DNA from: SELP01 sp035969385
GTDB taxonomy: Bacteria > Pseudomonadota > Alphaproteobacteria > Rhodobacterales > Rhodobacteraceae
Assembly: GCF_035969385.1 (NCBI RefSeq)
Contig: NZ_JAYKKJ010000001.1
Location: 451,802 to 515,801, forward strand
Direction of reading: 5' to 3'
Length of the DNA: 64,000 nt
A program made the translations under genes and the position numbers. The notes below the pieces were generated by a model. The model was not told the origin of the DNA. It did no database searches and worked only from the letters and a program-made list of their open reading frames with translations. This document shows, piece after piece, positions 17,416-26,280 of the stretch (its first letter is position 1; every line of letters begins with the position of its first letter).

Positions 17416-19686
17416 ATGACCCGTTTTGCTGCCCCCATCGCCGAACAGATCTGGGACATGAAATACCGCTTCAAGCAGGCGGACGGGACGCCTATTGATG
17501 CGACAGTCGAGGACAGCTGGCGCCGGATCGCGCGGGCGCTGGCAGCGGTCGAAAAAAACCCAAGTGACTGGGAAGACAGGTTTTATGCCGCGCTGGAGGA
17601 TTTCAAATACCTGCCCGCCGGTCGGATCACCGCAGGCGCCGGAACCGCGCGACAGGTAACTCTGTTCAACTGCTTTGTCATGGGCACGATCCCCGACAGC
17701 ATGGGCGGCATTTTCGACATGCTGAAAGAGGCCGCGCTGACCATGCAGCAGGGCGGCGGGATCGGCTATGATTTTTCGACCATCCGGCCCAAGGGCGCGG
17801 CGGTGCACGGGGTGGCGGCGGATGCCTCTGGCCCCTTGTCGTTCATGGACGTCTGGGACGCCATGTGCCGCACGATCATGTCCGCCGGGTCGCGCCGGGG
17901 CGCAATGATGGCAACGATGCGCTGCGACCATCCGGATATCGAGGATTTCATCACCGCGAAATCCGATCCGGCCCGTCTGCGCATGTTCAACATGTCGGTG
18001 CTGGTGACCGATGCCTTCATGGAAGCTGTCAAGGCGGATGGTAGCTGGGAGCTGAAATTCGGCGACCGCGTCTACAAGACGGTCGAGGCCCGCGATCTGT
18101 GGGACCGGATCATGCGGTCGACCTATGACTATGCCGAACCGGGCGTGATCTTCATCGACCGCATAAACCAGATGAACAACCTTGCTTATTGCGAGGATAT
18201 CGCGGCGACGAACCCCTGTGGAGAACAGCCCCTGCCGCCCTATGGCGCCTGTCTGCTGGGGTCGATCAACCTTGCCCGGCTGGTCCACAGCCCGTTCGAA
18301 GACGCCGCCCATGTCTGCCTGACCGAGTTGAAAGAGCTGGTCGCGACCGCCGTGCGGATGATGGATAACGTGGTGGATGCGTCGCGCTTTCCGCTGGAGG
18401 CGCAGGCGCAAGAGGCACAGGCCAAACGGCGGATCGGGCTGGGGGTTACGGGCCTTGCCGATGCGCTATTGATGTGCGGTCTGCGTTATGGCTCGGAGGA
18501 GGCGGCGGCCAAGACCGAGGAATGGATGAAGGCCATCGCGCGTGCCTCCTATCTGGCCAGCGTCGATCTTGCGAAAGAGAAGGGCGCTTTTCCCCTGTTC
18601 GATAAAGACAAGTATCTGGCCTCTGGATCGCTGCGCGAGATGGATGAAGATGTGAAAACGGCAATCGCCGAACATGGCATCCGCAACGCGCTTCTGACGT
18701 CCATCGCGCCGACCGGGACGATTTCGCTTTATGCCGGGAACGTCAGTTCTGGGATCGAACCGGTTTTTGCCTATGCCTACACCCGCAAGGTCCTGCAAAA
18801 AGACGGATCGCGGACCGAGGAAGAGGTCGTGGACTATGCCGTGCAGATGTGGCGTGACAAGTTCGGCGATGCGCCGCTGCCCGATTACTTTGTGAACGCC
18901 CAGACGCTGGCGCCGCTGGACCACGTGCGGATGCAGGCGGCGGCCCAGAAATGGATCGACTCGAGCATTTCTAAAACGATCAACTGCCCCGAGGACATCA
19001 GCTTTGAGGCCTTCAAGGACGTCTATATGGAGGCGTTCGAGACCGGCTGCAAAGGTTGCACCACCTATCGCCCCAACGATGTGACCGGATCGGTGCTGAG
19101 TGTGTCTGAAGAGAAAGCCCCGGCAGATAGCCCGGCCGCCGTCGATGGGGGAGAGGTCGTCTATCTGTCCGAACCGCTGGATCGTCCGGCGGAACTGGAA
19201 GGCGCGACCTACAAGGTCAAATGGCCCGACAGCGAACACGCGATTTATATCACCATCAACGATCTGGTCGTCGGCGGCCATCGCCGCCCGTTCGAGATTT
19301 TCATCAATTCCAAGAACATGGAGCATTTCGCATGGACCGTGGCCCTGACCCGGATGATTTCGGCGGTGTTCCGGCGTGGCGGGGACGTGTCCTTTGTCGT
19401 GGAAGAGCTGAAGGCGGTCTTTGACCCGCGCGGAGGCGCCTGGATGAAAGGGAAGTACGTCCCGTCGATTCTTGCCGCCATCGGCGGGGTGATTGAAAAG
19501 CACATGATCTCGACCGGGTTTCTTGCGGGCGAAGGCCTGGGGCTGAAGGCCGATCCGCAAGCCGAAGTGATGCAGGTGAACGGCGCGCCACGTGGCAAGG
19601 CCTGTTCGTCCTGTGGGTCCTACGAGATGCGGATGGTCGAAGGGTGCATGACCTGCGCCTCTTGCGGCTATTCGAAATGCGGTTGA
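17416..19686 (+). CDS. nrdJ: Adenosylcobalamin-dependent (class II) ribonucleoside-diphosphate reductase
   Basis: A 756-residue class II ribonucleotide reductase making deoxyribonucleotides with a B12-generated radical, without oxygen dependence. Visible features: GRITAGAGT near residue 72, NCFVMG with the first redox cysteine, GGGIGYDFSTIRPKGA, the radical-site loop NPCGEQPLPPYGACLLGS (about 265-282), IAPTGTISLYAG (about 431-442), and a C-terminal cysteine-rich tail (CSSCGSYEM...CMTCASCGYSKCG) that re-reduces the active site. ATG 17416 is preferred over an in-frame ATG 15 codons upstream. The 150-base leader shows no cobalamin-riboswitch pattern I can recognise. Confidence 0.95.
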   Translation: MTRFAAPIAEQIWDMKYRFKQADGTPIDATVEDSWRRIARALAAVEKNPSDWEDRFYAALEDFKYLPAGRITAGAGTARQVTLFNCFVMGTIPDSMGGIFDMLKEAALTMQQGGGIGYDFSTIRPKGAAVHGVAADASGPLSFMDVWDAMCRTIMSAGSRRGAMMATMRCDHPDIEDFITAKSDPARLRMFNMSVLVTDAFMEAVKADGSWELKFGDRVYKTVEARDLWDRIMRSTYDYAEPGVIFIDRINQMNNLAYCEDIAATNPCGEQPLPPYGACLLGSINLARLVHSPFEDAAHVCLTELKELVATAVRMMDNVVDASRFPLEAQAQEAQAKRRIGLGVTGLADALLMCGLRYGSEEAAAKTEEWMKAIARASYLASVDLAKEKGAFPLFDKDKYLASGSLREMDEDVKTAIAEHGIRNALLTSIAPTGTISLYAGNVSSGIEPVFAYAYTRKVLQKDGSRTEEEVVDYAVQMWRDKFGDAPLPDYFVNAQTLAPLDHVRMQAAAQKWIDSSISKTINCPEDISFEAFKDVYMEAFETGCKGCTTYRPNDVTGSVLSVSEEKAPADSPAAVDGGEVVYLSEPLDRPAELEGATYKVKWPDSEHAIYITINDLVVGGHRRPFEIFINSKNMEHFAWTVALTRMISAVFRRGGDVSFVVEELKAVFDPRGGAWMKGKYVPSILAAIGGVIEKHMISTGFLAGEGLGLKADPQAEVMQVNGAPRGKACSSCGSYEMRMVEGCMTCASCGYSKCG

Positions 19687-19784
19687 TCCGCCGGGATCAG
19701 CGATCGCCATAAAAATGACATTCCGGGCGGTCATACGGGCCGTTCTGAACAGGGTATGTCGGAAATTGAAAGGTTGAACACGCC

Positions 19785-20723
19785 ATGCGGTTTTATTGGC
19801 TGATCGGGGCTGTCGGAATTGCCCTTGGGGGCGCCCATCCCGCCACGACGCTTGACCTGTCGTTCGGGCTCGAGCGTGAGACACTTGGCGTCGGGCGCCT
19901 GTTCAACAATGACCAGTTCGGCGACACCTATGACCGCTGGCGGACCGGGTCCTATGTATTTTCGTTGGTGCGCGGGCCGGATTGGTCGGGTGACCTGCCT
20001 GGGGCGCCCGGCGAAATCATCGAATATCGCTTCCGGTCCGAAATCATCGCTCCGTCCCGCCTGAATGGACCGGGATCGGATGACCGCCCATATGTCGGTG
20101 CGCTGTCTGTCGGGGCGCATACTCATTTCACGCTGGGTCAGGCCGAGGCGAGCATCGGGGCCGACCTGACCGCCGTCGGGCCGCAGACCCGCGTGTCGGA
20201 CCTGCAAGCAGCCTTCCACGATATGTTCAGCCTGCCGAGCCTGTCCAACGCGGTCGTCGACAACCAGATCGCCGACGCCTTCTATTTCAGCGGCACTGCC
20301 GAGCTTTCCTGGCCGCTGCACCTGTCGGAAACCACCGTACTGCGCCCCTTTGTCGAAGCGCAGGCCGGGGTCGAAGACATGGTGCGGATCGGTGGCGATA
20401 TCATGCTGGGAGAGGCAGGGCAGGGCGGTCTGTGGCTGCGCGACGTTCCGACCGGACAGCTGTATCCGGGTATTACACCCCTTGCGCAGGGCGCGACCTA
20501 CGTCCTTGGCATGGACTATGCCATTGTCGGCCAAAGCCGATACCTGCCTGAAGATGCGGGTGTCACCGCCCTGCCGGACCGGCTGCGGGTTCGGGCGATG
20601 GCGCATTGGCAATTGGGGCCCGAGGTCAGCTGGGGATACGGACTGACCTACCTGTCAGAGGAATTCGAAGGCCAGCCCGAGGGGCAGTTCGTCGGATCGG
20701 TGAAGCTGAATTTCAACTTCTGA
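19785..20723 (+). CDS. LpxR-like lipid A deacylase family (DUF2219) outer-membrane protein
   Basis: A 312-residue predicted outer-membrane beta-barrel with a signal peptide of about 19 residues and a terminal Phe (KLNFNF), as in many porin-like proteins. The mature N-terminus carries the LpxR pattern NDQFGDTYDRWRTGSY, with adjacent Asn-Asp in place of the catalytic pair of the characterised enzyme. LpxR removes the 3'-acyloxyacyl chain of lipid A. The barrel continues with alternating strands (VGALSVGAHTHFTLGQ, AELSWPLHL). Activity here is inferred from family membership only. Confidence 0.75.
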   Translation: MRFYWLIGAVGIALGGAHPATTLDLSFGLERETLGVGRLFNNDQFGDTYDRWRTGSYVFSLVRGPDWSGDLPGAPGEIIEYRFRSEIIAPSRLNGPGSDDRPYVGALSVGAHTHFTLGQAEASIGADLTAVGPQTRVSDLQAAFHDMFSLPSLSNAVVDNQIADAFYFSGTAELSWPLHLSETTVLRPFVEAQAGVEDMVRIGGDIMLGEAGQGGLWLRDVPTGQLYPGITPLAQGATYVLGMDYAIVGQSRYLPEDAGVTALPDRLRVRAMAHWQLGPEVSWGYGLTYLSEEFEGQPEGQFVGSVKLNFNF

Positions 20724-20755
20724 CCAAAAAGTTAACGCCTGTCCTTAAAGTATCT

Positions 20756-20771
20756 TGATTCGTCCGAATCA
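20756..20771. promoter_or_regulatory. Perfect 16-base palindrome upstream of the Hint gene
   Basis: Arms TGATTCG (20756-20762) and CGAATCA (20765-20771) around a 2-base centre, about 55 bases upstream of the Hint-domain gene and 33 bases after the LpxR-like gene. It overlaps a possible -35 (TTGATT). It could be an operator; as a hairpin it lacks a U-run. Confidence 0.35.
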
Positions 20772-20823
20772 GGCTTGTTAGGTTCGCCCCGTAGCACCGC
20801 GCGACAAATGACGCGGGCACAGC

Positions 20824-21921
20824 ATGAGGCAGAATACAGGCATGAAGACGGGCTTTCATGGCACGTTCGTCATTTCCTGGTCGCAAACCGAACTGGACGG
20901 AAGATGGTCCGCCCCGTTCGAAAACCTGAGGGTCGGAGCCGTTTGGGTCTGGTCCGGAGAGCCCGTTCGGGTTGATGGACCCGCGACGGTCCTGACGTTG
21001 GGTGAAGCGGCCGGAGAGGCAGATCTTCGCAGGCGGGCAGCGATGAGCGTCCGCCGGTTGCTGCGCGCGGTTGATGCGTCGGCGGCGGGGCTGCACCTGG
21101 ATGGCGAAATCGCGGCCCCAGCGTTCGAACGCAGTTTCAACGTCACGGATGGGCGGTCCACTTGGACCGTTACCCTGATCGATGCCGGTTCCGGGCGACC
21201 GCCACTTTTGATGTTCACCGGGGAATTGCCGCCGCGCCACGCGGAACTGTGGATCGTGTCCCACAACATCGACCTTGATCAGCGCGACCAGTCCGCCGAC
21301 CTGCCGGGCGGGGTCATCTGTTTCACTCCCGGCACGGAAATACTGACGGAACGTGGCCCGCGGCTGGTGGAACACCTGTCCGAAGGTGACATGATCCAGA
21401 CCAAGGACAATGGCTGTCAGGAACTGCTTTGGATCGGCCAGCGGCGGATCACCGGCGCGCGTCTATATGCCATGCCGCATCTGTCGCCGATCCGGCTGCG
21501 CGAAGGGGCGCTGGACAAAGGCGTGCCAGACGCGGGCCTGCTGGTGTCGCCGGATCACCGGGTCATGGTGCGCGGCGCCAAGGCACGGGCGCTGTTCAAT
21601 TGCGACGAGGTGCTGGCCACGGCCCGCGATCTTGTGAATGACGAAACGATCCTTGTGGACCATTCCGTGCGCGAGGTGACCTATATCCACCTGCTCTTGG
21701 AATGCCACGAAGTGGTCTTTGCCAACTCGGTCGAAACCGAAAGTTTCCATCCGGCTAGTGCCGCGCTGGACAATCTGGGTCTGGAAGAGCAGACCCGGCT
21801 TTACGATCTGTTGCCCGTGCTGCGCGGCGACCCGCAGGCTTATGGCAGTTATGCGCGCCGTGTTCTGTCGAAATCCGAGGCCGCGCTTCTGCGGCATGAC
21901 GGGCGCCAGCGGGCGTCCTAG
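20824..21921 (+). CDS. Hint-domain (Hint_2) protein
   Basis: A 365-residue protein with an uncharacterised N-terminal region of about 160 residues followed by a Hedgehog/intein-type Hint domain. The Hint domain begins with the nucleophile cysteine in GGVICFTPGTEILTERGPR (Cys near residue 166), continues LVEHLSEGDMIQTKDNG and LLVSPDHRVMV, and ends in HEVVFANSVETESFHP. Such proteins are common in Rhodobacterales and often stand alone; substrate and role are unknown. A second in-frame ATG at 20842 (MKTGFHG) is an alternative start. No partner gene is adjacent. Confidence 0.75.
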   Translation: MRQNTGMKTGFHGTFVISWSQTELDGRWSAPFENLRVGAVWVWSGEPVRVDGPATVLTLGEAAGEADLRRRAAMSVRRLLRAVDASAAGLHLDGEIAAPAFERSFNVTDGRSTWTVTLIDAGSGRPPLLMFTGELPPRHAELWIVSHNIDLDQRDQSADLPGGVICFTPGTEILTERGPRLVEHLSEGDMIQTKDNGCQELLWIGQRRITGARLYAMPHLSPIRLREGALDKGVPDAGLLVSPDHRVMVRGAKARALFNCDEVLATARDLVNDETILVDHSVREVTYIHLLLECHEVVFANSVETESFHPASAALDNLGLEEQTRLYDLLPVLRGDPQAYGSYARRVLSKSEAALLRHDGRQRAS

Positions 21922-21963
21922 ACCGCATTCGACAAGTTTTCTTCAGTGGGGCGGGGAAGGGCG

Positions 21964-21991
21964 TTGACTCTCCCCGCCCCCGCTATATAAG
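21964..21991 (+). promoter_or_regulatory. Promoter of rpsD
   Basis: A -35 element TTGACT (21964-21969) and a -10 element TATAAG (21986-21991, within TATATAAG) with a 16-base spacer. This is the best sigma70-type promoter I see in the host part and gives an rpsD leader of about 115 bases. Confidence 0.65.
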
Positions 21992-22009
21992 CCGCGCGTT
22001 CATTGGTGT

Positions 22010-22086
22010 TGGTGGCCCCCGCAAGGGGATGCCTGTCACGGGTCCGCCCGTAAGGACAACGCCCTTCATAGTGGCCCCCCGGGGCC
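22010..22086 (+). promoter_or_regulatory. Structured 5' leader of rpsD, candidate S4-responsive element
   Basis: Three compact hairpins follow one another between promoter and start codon: CCCC-GCAA-GGGG, CGGG-TCCG-CCCG, and a GGCCCC/GGGGCC palindrome just before the ribosome-binding site. S4 is known to autoregulate its own synthesis in other bacteria through structured leaders, so this is a plausible feedback site. The specific fold is my inference. Confidence 0.35.
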
Positions 22087-22112
22087 TCGCATAACTCGAA
22101 GGAGATCAGACG

Positions 22113-22733
22113 GTGACCAAACGCACCTCTGCCAAGTATAAAATTGACCGCCGGATGGGCGAAAACATCTGGGGTCGTCCGAAATCCCCGGTCAACCGCC
22201 GCGAATACGGCCCCGGCCAGCACGGCCAGCGCCGCAAGGCCAAGCTGTCCGACTTCGGTCTGCAGCTGCGCGCCAAGCAGAAGCTGAAGGGCCACTACGG
22301 CGACCTGACCGAAAAGCAGTTCCGCCGCATCTACGCCGAAGCCGAACGGGTGAAGGGCGACACCGGCGAGAACCTGATCGGCCTGCTGGAGCGCCGTCTG
22401 GACGCCGTCGTCTACCGCGCCAAGTTCGTGCCGACCGTCTTTGCTGCCCGCCAGTTCGTGAACCACGGCCACGTGACCGTGAACGGCAAGAAGGTGAACA
22501 TTCCTTCCTACCGTGTGAAAGAAGGCGACGTGATCGAGGTCCGTCAGAAGTCCAAGCAGATGGCGCTGGTTCTGGAAGCCTCGCAACTGCCGGAGCGTGA
22601 CGTTCCCGATTATATCGAAGTTGACCATTCCAAGATGGTCGCAACCTTCGTGCGGACCCCGGGTCTGTCGGATGTGCCCTACGCGGTGCAGATGGAACCG
22701 AACCTCGTTATCGAATACTACGCGCAGAACTAA
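22113..22733 (+). CDS. rpsD: 30S ribosomal protein S4
   Basis: The 206-residue small-subunit assembly protein S4. It has the N-terminal MTKRTSAKYKIDRRMGENIWG, the NRREYGPGQHGQRR motif, and an S4 RNA-binding domain from about residue 96 (RRLDAVVYRAKF...RQFVNHGHVTVNG). It starts with GTG at 22113 behind a strong AAGGAGAT Shine-Dalgarno. It is a stand-alone gene with its own promoter and terminator, as is common in alphaproteobacteria, rather than part of the alpha operon. Confidence 0.97.
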   Translation: MTKRTSAKYKIDRRMGENIWGRPKSPVNRREYGPGQHGQRRKAKLSDFGLQLRAKQKLKGHYGDLTEKQFRRIYAEAERVKGDTGENLIGLLERRLDAVVYRAKFVPTVFAARQFVNHGHVTVNGKKVNIPSYRVKEGDVIEVRQKSKQMALVLEASQLPERDVPDYIEVDHSKMVATFVRTPGLSDVPYAVQMEPNLVIEYYAQN

Positions 22734-22754
22734 GGTTCGCGCCGATCCATTCGA

Positions 22755-22793
22755 GGGGCCGCGACGGGAAACCGCCGCGGCCTTTTCCTTTTT
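22755..22793 (+). terminator. Terminator of rpsD
   Basis: Stem GGCCGCG (22757-22763) with CGCGGCC (22776-22782) and a 12-base loop, followed by TTTTCCTTTTT. A clear intrinsic terminator 24 bases after the rpsD stop. Confidence 0.8.
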
Positions 22794-22892
22794 GCCACAG
22801 GGTTGGGGTAACCGGCAGATGCGCGGTCTTGACTCTGGAAAGCCAGTCGCCCCGCCGCTAAGGAAGGGCCTGGGATGTCAGGGAATACGGCC

Positions 22893-23978
22893 ATGGCCAG
22901 CAAGATCAAACCGCAACCGGGGATCATGGAAATCGCGCTTTACAAAAGCGGCGAAGCCACGATTGCGGGCAAGACCGAGGTGTTGAAGCTTTCTGCCAAC
23001 GAAAGCCCCTATGGACCGTCGGACAAGGCGAAAGCCGCTTTCGCCAAAACCGCCGCAACCCTTCATCGCTATCCCGGCACCGATCATGCCGACCTTCGGT
23101 CCGCTATTGCCGAGGTGCACGGTCTGGACCCCGCGCGGATCATCTGCGGCGTCGGCTCGGACGAGGTGCTGCAATTCGTGGCGCAGGCCTATGCCGGCAA
23201 GGGCGATGAGGTCATTCACACCGAGCACGGCTTTGCCATGTATCCGATCCTGGCCCATGCGGTCGGGGCGAAACCGGTTTGCGTGCCGGAAAAGAACCGT
23301 CGCGTGGACGTCGATGCGGTCCTGTCGGCCTGCACACCCAAAACACGGATCGTCTTTATCACCAACCCCGGCAATCCGACGGGGACGATCCTGTCCAAGA
23401 AGGATCTGGCCCGGTTGGCCAATGGTATCCCCGAAAAGGCGCTTCTGGTGCTTGACGGGGCTTATACCGAATTTGCCGATGGGTCGGACGGTGGCGCATC
23501 CCTGGTGGAGGCCCGCGAAAACGTCATCATGACCCGCACCTTTTCCAAGGCCTATGGGCTGGGTGGGTTGCGGATTGGCTGGGGCTATGCCCCGGTCGAG
23601 ATCATCGAGGTGCTGAACCGTATCCGCCAGCCGTTCAACCTGTCCCCGACCCAATTGGCCACGGCCGAAGCGGCGGTGCGCGATCAGGACTGGCTGACCA
23701 AGGTCGTGACCGACAACGCCCGTAACCGCGCCTGGCTGGTCGAGGCGCTGAACGATATCGGTGTCGCAGCCGACGAAAGCCACGCGAATTTCGTCCTTGC
23801 GCGGTTCAATTCTGAAGAAGAGGCCGCGGGATGTGACGCCGCGTTGCGGGCCGATGGGATTATCGTGCGCCGGGTGGGGGGCTACGGCTTTCCGCAGGGG
23901 CTGCGGATCACGGTGGGCGAGGAATCCGCCTGTCGCCGCGTTGTCCACGTGATTGGCCAGTTCAAAGGGGTTCGCTGA
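22893..23978 (+). CDS. hisC: Histidinol-phosphate aminotransferase
   Basis: A 361-residue class I/II PLP-dependent aminotransferase of histidine synthesis; HisC enzymes often also act on aromatic amino acids. Motifs: KLSANESPYGPS, GVGSDEVLQ, ITNPGNPTGT, LDGAYTEF, and the PLP lysine in RTFSKAYGLGGLRIGW (about residues 215-230). The start at 22893 (MASKIKPQPGI) matches the usual N-terminus; an in-frame ATG at 22875 with a good AAGGAAGGG site is possible. Its stop overlaps the next ATG by one base (TGATG), coupling it to tyrA. Confidence 0.93.
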   Translation: MASKIKPQPGIMEIALYKSGEATIAGKTEVLKLSANESPYGPSDKAKAAFAKTAATLHRYPGTDHADLRSAIAEVHGLDPARIICGVGSDEVLQFVAQAYAGKGDEVIHTEHGFAMYPILAHAVGAKPVCVPEKNRRVDVDAVLSACTPKTRIVFITNPGNPTGTILSKKDLARLANGIPEKALLVLDGAYTEFADGSDGGASLVEARENVIMTRTFSKAYGLGGLRIGWGYAPVEIIEVLNRIRQPFNLSPTQLATAEAAVRDQDWLTKVVTDNARNRAWLVEALNDIGVAADESHANFVLARFNSEEEAAGCDAALRADGIIVRRVGGYGFPQGLRITVGEESACRRVVHVIGQFKGVR

Positions 23979-24898
23979 TGGCGCAGGTCTATGATCGGGT
24001 GGCCCTGATCGGTCTGGGGCTGATCGCCTCGTCGATGTTCTGGGCGATCAAGCGCGCCGGGCTGGCGGGCGAGGTGACGGGCTTTGCCCGGTCCGCCGAG
24101 ACCCGCGCCACGGCCCGCGACATTGGCCTATGCGACCGGGTGTGCGACAGCGCGGCGGAGGCGGCCGAAGGTGCCGATCTTGTTGTGCTTTGCGTGCCCG
24201 TGGGTGCGATGGGGGCGGTCGCCGCCGAAATCGCGCCGGTGCTAAAGCCGGGCGCGACCGTGTCGGATGTCGGATCGGTCAAGAAATCGGTGATCGAGGC
24301 GGTCGGGCCGCATATCCCCGAGGGCGTGCATTTCATCCCGGCCCACCCGCTTGCGGGGACCGAACATTCCGGCCCCCGCTCGGGCTTTGCCGAGCTGTTC
24401 GACAACCGCTGGTGCATTCTCGTGCCCGAAGGCGCGGACGCGGCGGCAACGGCCCGCCTGCGGGCGCTGTGGGAAGGGATGGGGTCCAACGTCGAGGAAA
24501 TGGATGCCGAACACCACGATCTTGTCCTTGCGGTCACCAGCCATACGCCGCACCTGATTGCCTATACGATGGTCGGCGTCGCCGATGACCTGCGCCGCGT
24601 GACCGACAGTGAAGTAATCAAGTATTCCGCCGCCGGTTTTCGGGATTTTACCCGGATCGCGGCCAGTGATCCGACCATGTGGCGCGATGTCTTCCTGACC
24701 AACAAGGAGGCGACGCTGGAGATCCTTGGCCGTTTCACCGAAGAGCTGTTCGCCTTGCAACGGGCGATCCGCACCGGCGATGGCGACCACCTGCACGCCT
24801 ATTTCACCCGGACCCGCGCCATCCGCCGCGGGATCATCGAGGCCGGGCAGGACACCGATGCCCCGAACTTTGGCCGGACCCCTGCGAAGAAAGGCTGA
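23978..24898 (+). CDS. tyrA: Prephenate/arogenate dehydrogenase
   Basis: A 306-residue NAD(P)-dependent dehydrogenase of tyrosine synthesis. The N-terminal Rossmann fold begins ALIGLGLIASS. Catalytic-domain motifs are SDVGSVKKSVIEA, FIPAHPLAGTEHSGP (conserved His) and AVTSHTPHLIAYTMV (conserved His). It is a stand-alone dehydrogenase without chorismate mutase or ACT domain. It is translationally coupled to hisC, whose product may supply the transamination step. Whether it prefers prephenate or arogenate cannot be told from sequence. Confidence 0.9.
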   Translation: MAQVYDRVALIGLGLIASSMFWAIKRAGLAGEVTGFARSAETRATARDIGLCDRVCDSAAEAAEGADLVVLCVPVGAMGAVAAEIAPVLKPGATVSDVGSVKKSVIEAVGPHIPEGVHFIPAHPLAGTEHSGPRSGFAELFDNRWCILVPEGADAAATARLRALWEGMGSNVEEMDAEHHDLVLAVTSHTPHLIAYTMVGVADDLRRVTDSEVIKYSAAGFRDFTRIAASDPTMWRDVFLTNKEATLEILGRFTEELFALQRAIRTGDGDHLHAYFTRTRAIRRGIIEAGQDTDAPNFGRTPAKKG

Positions 24899-24910
24899 CG
24901 CCTTGCTTGC

Positions 24911-24930
24911 ATGGCCCCTTCGGGGGCCGT
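24911..24930 (+). other. Hairpin with UUCG tetraloop between tyrA and ychF
   Basis: A perfect stem GGCCCC (24913-24918) and GGGGCC (24923-24928) around TTCG, extendable by two weak pairs. No U-run follows. It lies 14 bases after tyrA and may act as a weak terminator or as a 3' protective structure. Confidence 0.5.
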
Positions 24931-24969
24931 AGAAGCGCCCGGAACATTCTTCGCGCAAAGGACCGGGAC

Positions 24970-26067
24970 ATGGGTTTCAAGATGGGCATCGTGGGTCTGC
25001 CGAACGTCGGCAAGTCGACCCTTTTCAACGCGCTGACCAAGACCGCCGCGGCGCAGGCCGCGAACTTCCCCTTCTGCACGATCGAACCCAACGTGGGCGA
25101 GGTCGCGGTGCCCGATCCGCGACTGGACAAGCTGGCGGAAATCGCCGGGTCCAAGCAGATTATCCCGACCCGGATGACCTTTGTCGATATCGCGGGCCTC
25201 GTGAAAGGCGCCTCCAAGGGCGAGGGCCTCGGCAACCAGTTTCTGGCCAATATCCGCGAATGCGATGCCATCGCCCATGTGGTCCGCTGTTTCGAAGACG
25301 GCGACGTGACCCATGTCGAGGGCCGGGTTGATCCGGTCGACGACGCGCAGGTGATCGAGCTGGAACTGATGTTCGCCGATCTGGAAAGTATCGAAAAGCG
25401 CCGCGCCAACCTCGTCCGCAAGCTGAAGGGCAACGACAAGGAGGCACAGCAGCAGGACCGGCTGCTCGCCGCCGCGCAAGAGGCGCTGGAAAACGACCGT
25501 CCCGCCCGTTCGGTTCAGGTGGACGCCGAGGACGCCAAGGCGTGGAAGATGCTGCAACTACTGACGCAGAAACCCATCCTCTACGTCTGCAACGTCGAGG
25601 AAGAGAACGCCGCCACCAGCAATGCCCACTCCAAGGCGGTCGCTGAAATGGCCGCGGCGCAGGGCGCAGGGGCCGTCGTCATCTCGGCCAAGATCGAGGA
25701 AGAGATCAGCCAGCTGGATGCGGAAGAGGCCGAGATGTTCCTTGGCGAAATGGGGCTGGATGAGGCCGGTCTGGACCGGTTGATCCGGGCGGGCTACGAG
25801 CTATTGCACCTTGAAACCTACTTCACCGTCGGCCCGAAAGAGGCCCGCGCCTGGACGATCCGCCAGGGTACGCTTGCGCCGCAGGCCGCCGGGGTGATCC
25901 ACGGGGATTTCGAACGCGGGTTCATCCGGGCCGAAACCATCGCCTATGATGATTTCGTGGCGCTGGGTGGGGAACAGGGCGCCAAGGAAGCCGGCAAGAT
26001 GCGGGCCGAAGGAAAGGGCTACACCGTCAAGGACGGCGACGTTCTGCACTTCCTGTTCAACACCTGA
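24970..26067 (+). CDS. ychF: Redox-regulated Obg-like ATPase YchF
   Basis: A 365-residue YchF/OLA1 P-loop protein that hydrolyses ATP rather than GTP and associates with ribosomes. G1 is GLPNVGKST (about residues 8-16), G3 DIAGLVKGAS, and the NKxD position is changed to NVEEE, as usual for YchF. A coiled-coil insert precedes the C-terminal TGS domain (RAWTIRQGTLAPQAAGVIHGD). An in-frame open region runs upstream through tyrA, but ATG 24970 matches the conserved MGFKMGIVGLPN start. Confidence 0.96.
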   Translation: MGFKMGIVGLPNVGKSTLFNALTKTAAAQAANFPFCTIEPNVGEVAVPDPRLDKLAEIAGSKQIIPTRMTFVDIAGLVKGASKGEGLGNQFLANIRECDAIAHVVRCFEDGDVTHVEGRVDPVDDAQVIELELMFADLESIEKRRANLVRKLKGNDKEAQQQDRLLAAAQEALENDRPARSVQVDAEDAKAWKMLQLLTQKPILYVCNVEEENAATSNAHSKAVAEMAAAQGAGAVVISAKIEEEISQLDAEEAEMFLGEMGLDEAGLDRLIRAGYELLHLETYFTVGPKEARAWTIRQGTLAPQAAGVIHGDFERGFIRAETIAYDDFVALGGEQGAKEAGKMRAEGKGYTVKDGDVLHFLFNT

Positions 26068-26134
26068 TCCGGATCGTCATTTTCCCGCATTCGCCCTCTT
26101 GCCCCCCTGCACGTGTTTCATTAGACGGGTCAGC

Positions 26135-26224
26135 GGAGCTGTGGCCGAGTGGTCGAAGGCGCTCCCCTGCTAAGGGAGTAGGCGGGAAACCGTCTCGAGG
26201 GTTCGAATCCCTTCGGCTCCGCCA
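26135..26224 (+). tRNA. tRNA-Ser (anticodon GCU)
   Basis: A 90-base class II tRNA with encoded CCA. The acceptor stem GGAGCTG pairs with CGGCTCC, the discriminator is G, and the anticodon loop CTGCTAA gives anticodon GCT at 26169-26171, decoding AGC/AGU. The variable arm is long (TAGGCGGGAAACCGTCTC region) and the T loop is GGTTCGAATCC. It is intact, marks the end of the clearly host-type region, and has a terminator 25 bases downstream. Confidence 0.97.
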
Positions 26225-26248
26225 CAAACCATTCGCGAACCCGAGACG

Positions 26249-26280
26249 AGGCCCCAGAGCGGGCCTTTTTTCTTTTTTTT
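26249..26280 (+). terminator. Terminator of tRNA-Ser
   Basis: Stem AGGCCC (26249-26254) with GGGCCT (26261-26266) and a 6-base loop, followed by a long T-rich run. A strong intrinsic terminator. Confidence 0.85.

Noticed and set aside
19684..19699. Terminator after nrdJ
   Set aside because: A 6-base stem TGATCC/GGATCA with a 4-base loop overlaps the stop codon but has no U-run; too weak to call.
26135..26224. tRNA-Ser as the attachment site of the prophage
   Set aside because: The tRNA is intact with its own terminator, and I found no second copy of its 3' end in the window. The integrase is a serine recombinase, which usually does not use tRNA ends, and it sits 3 kb away.
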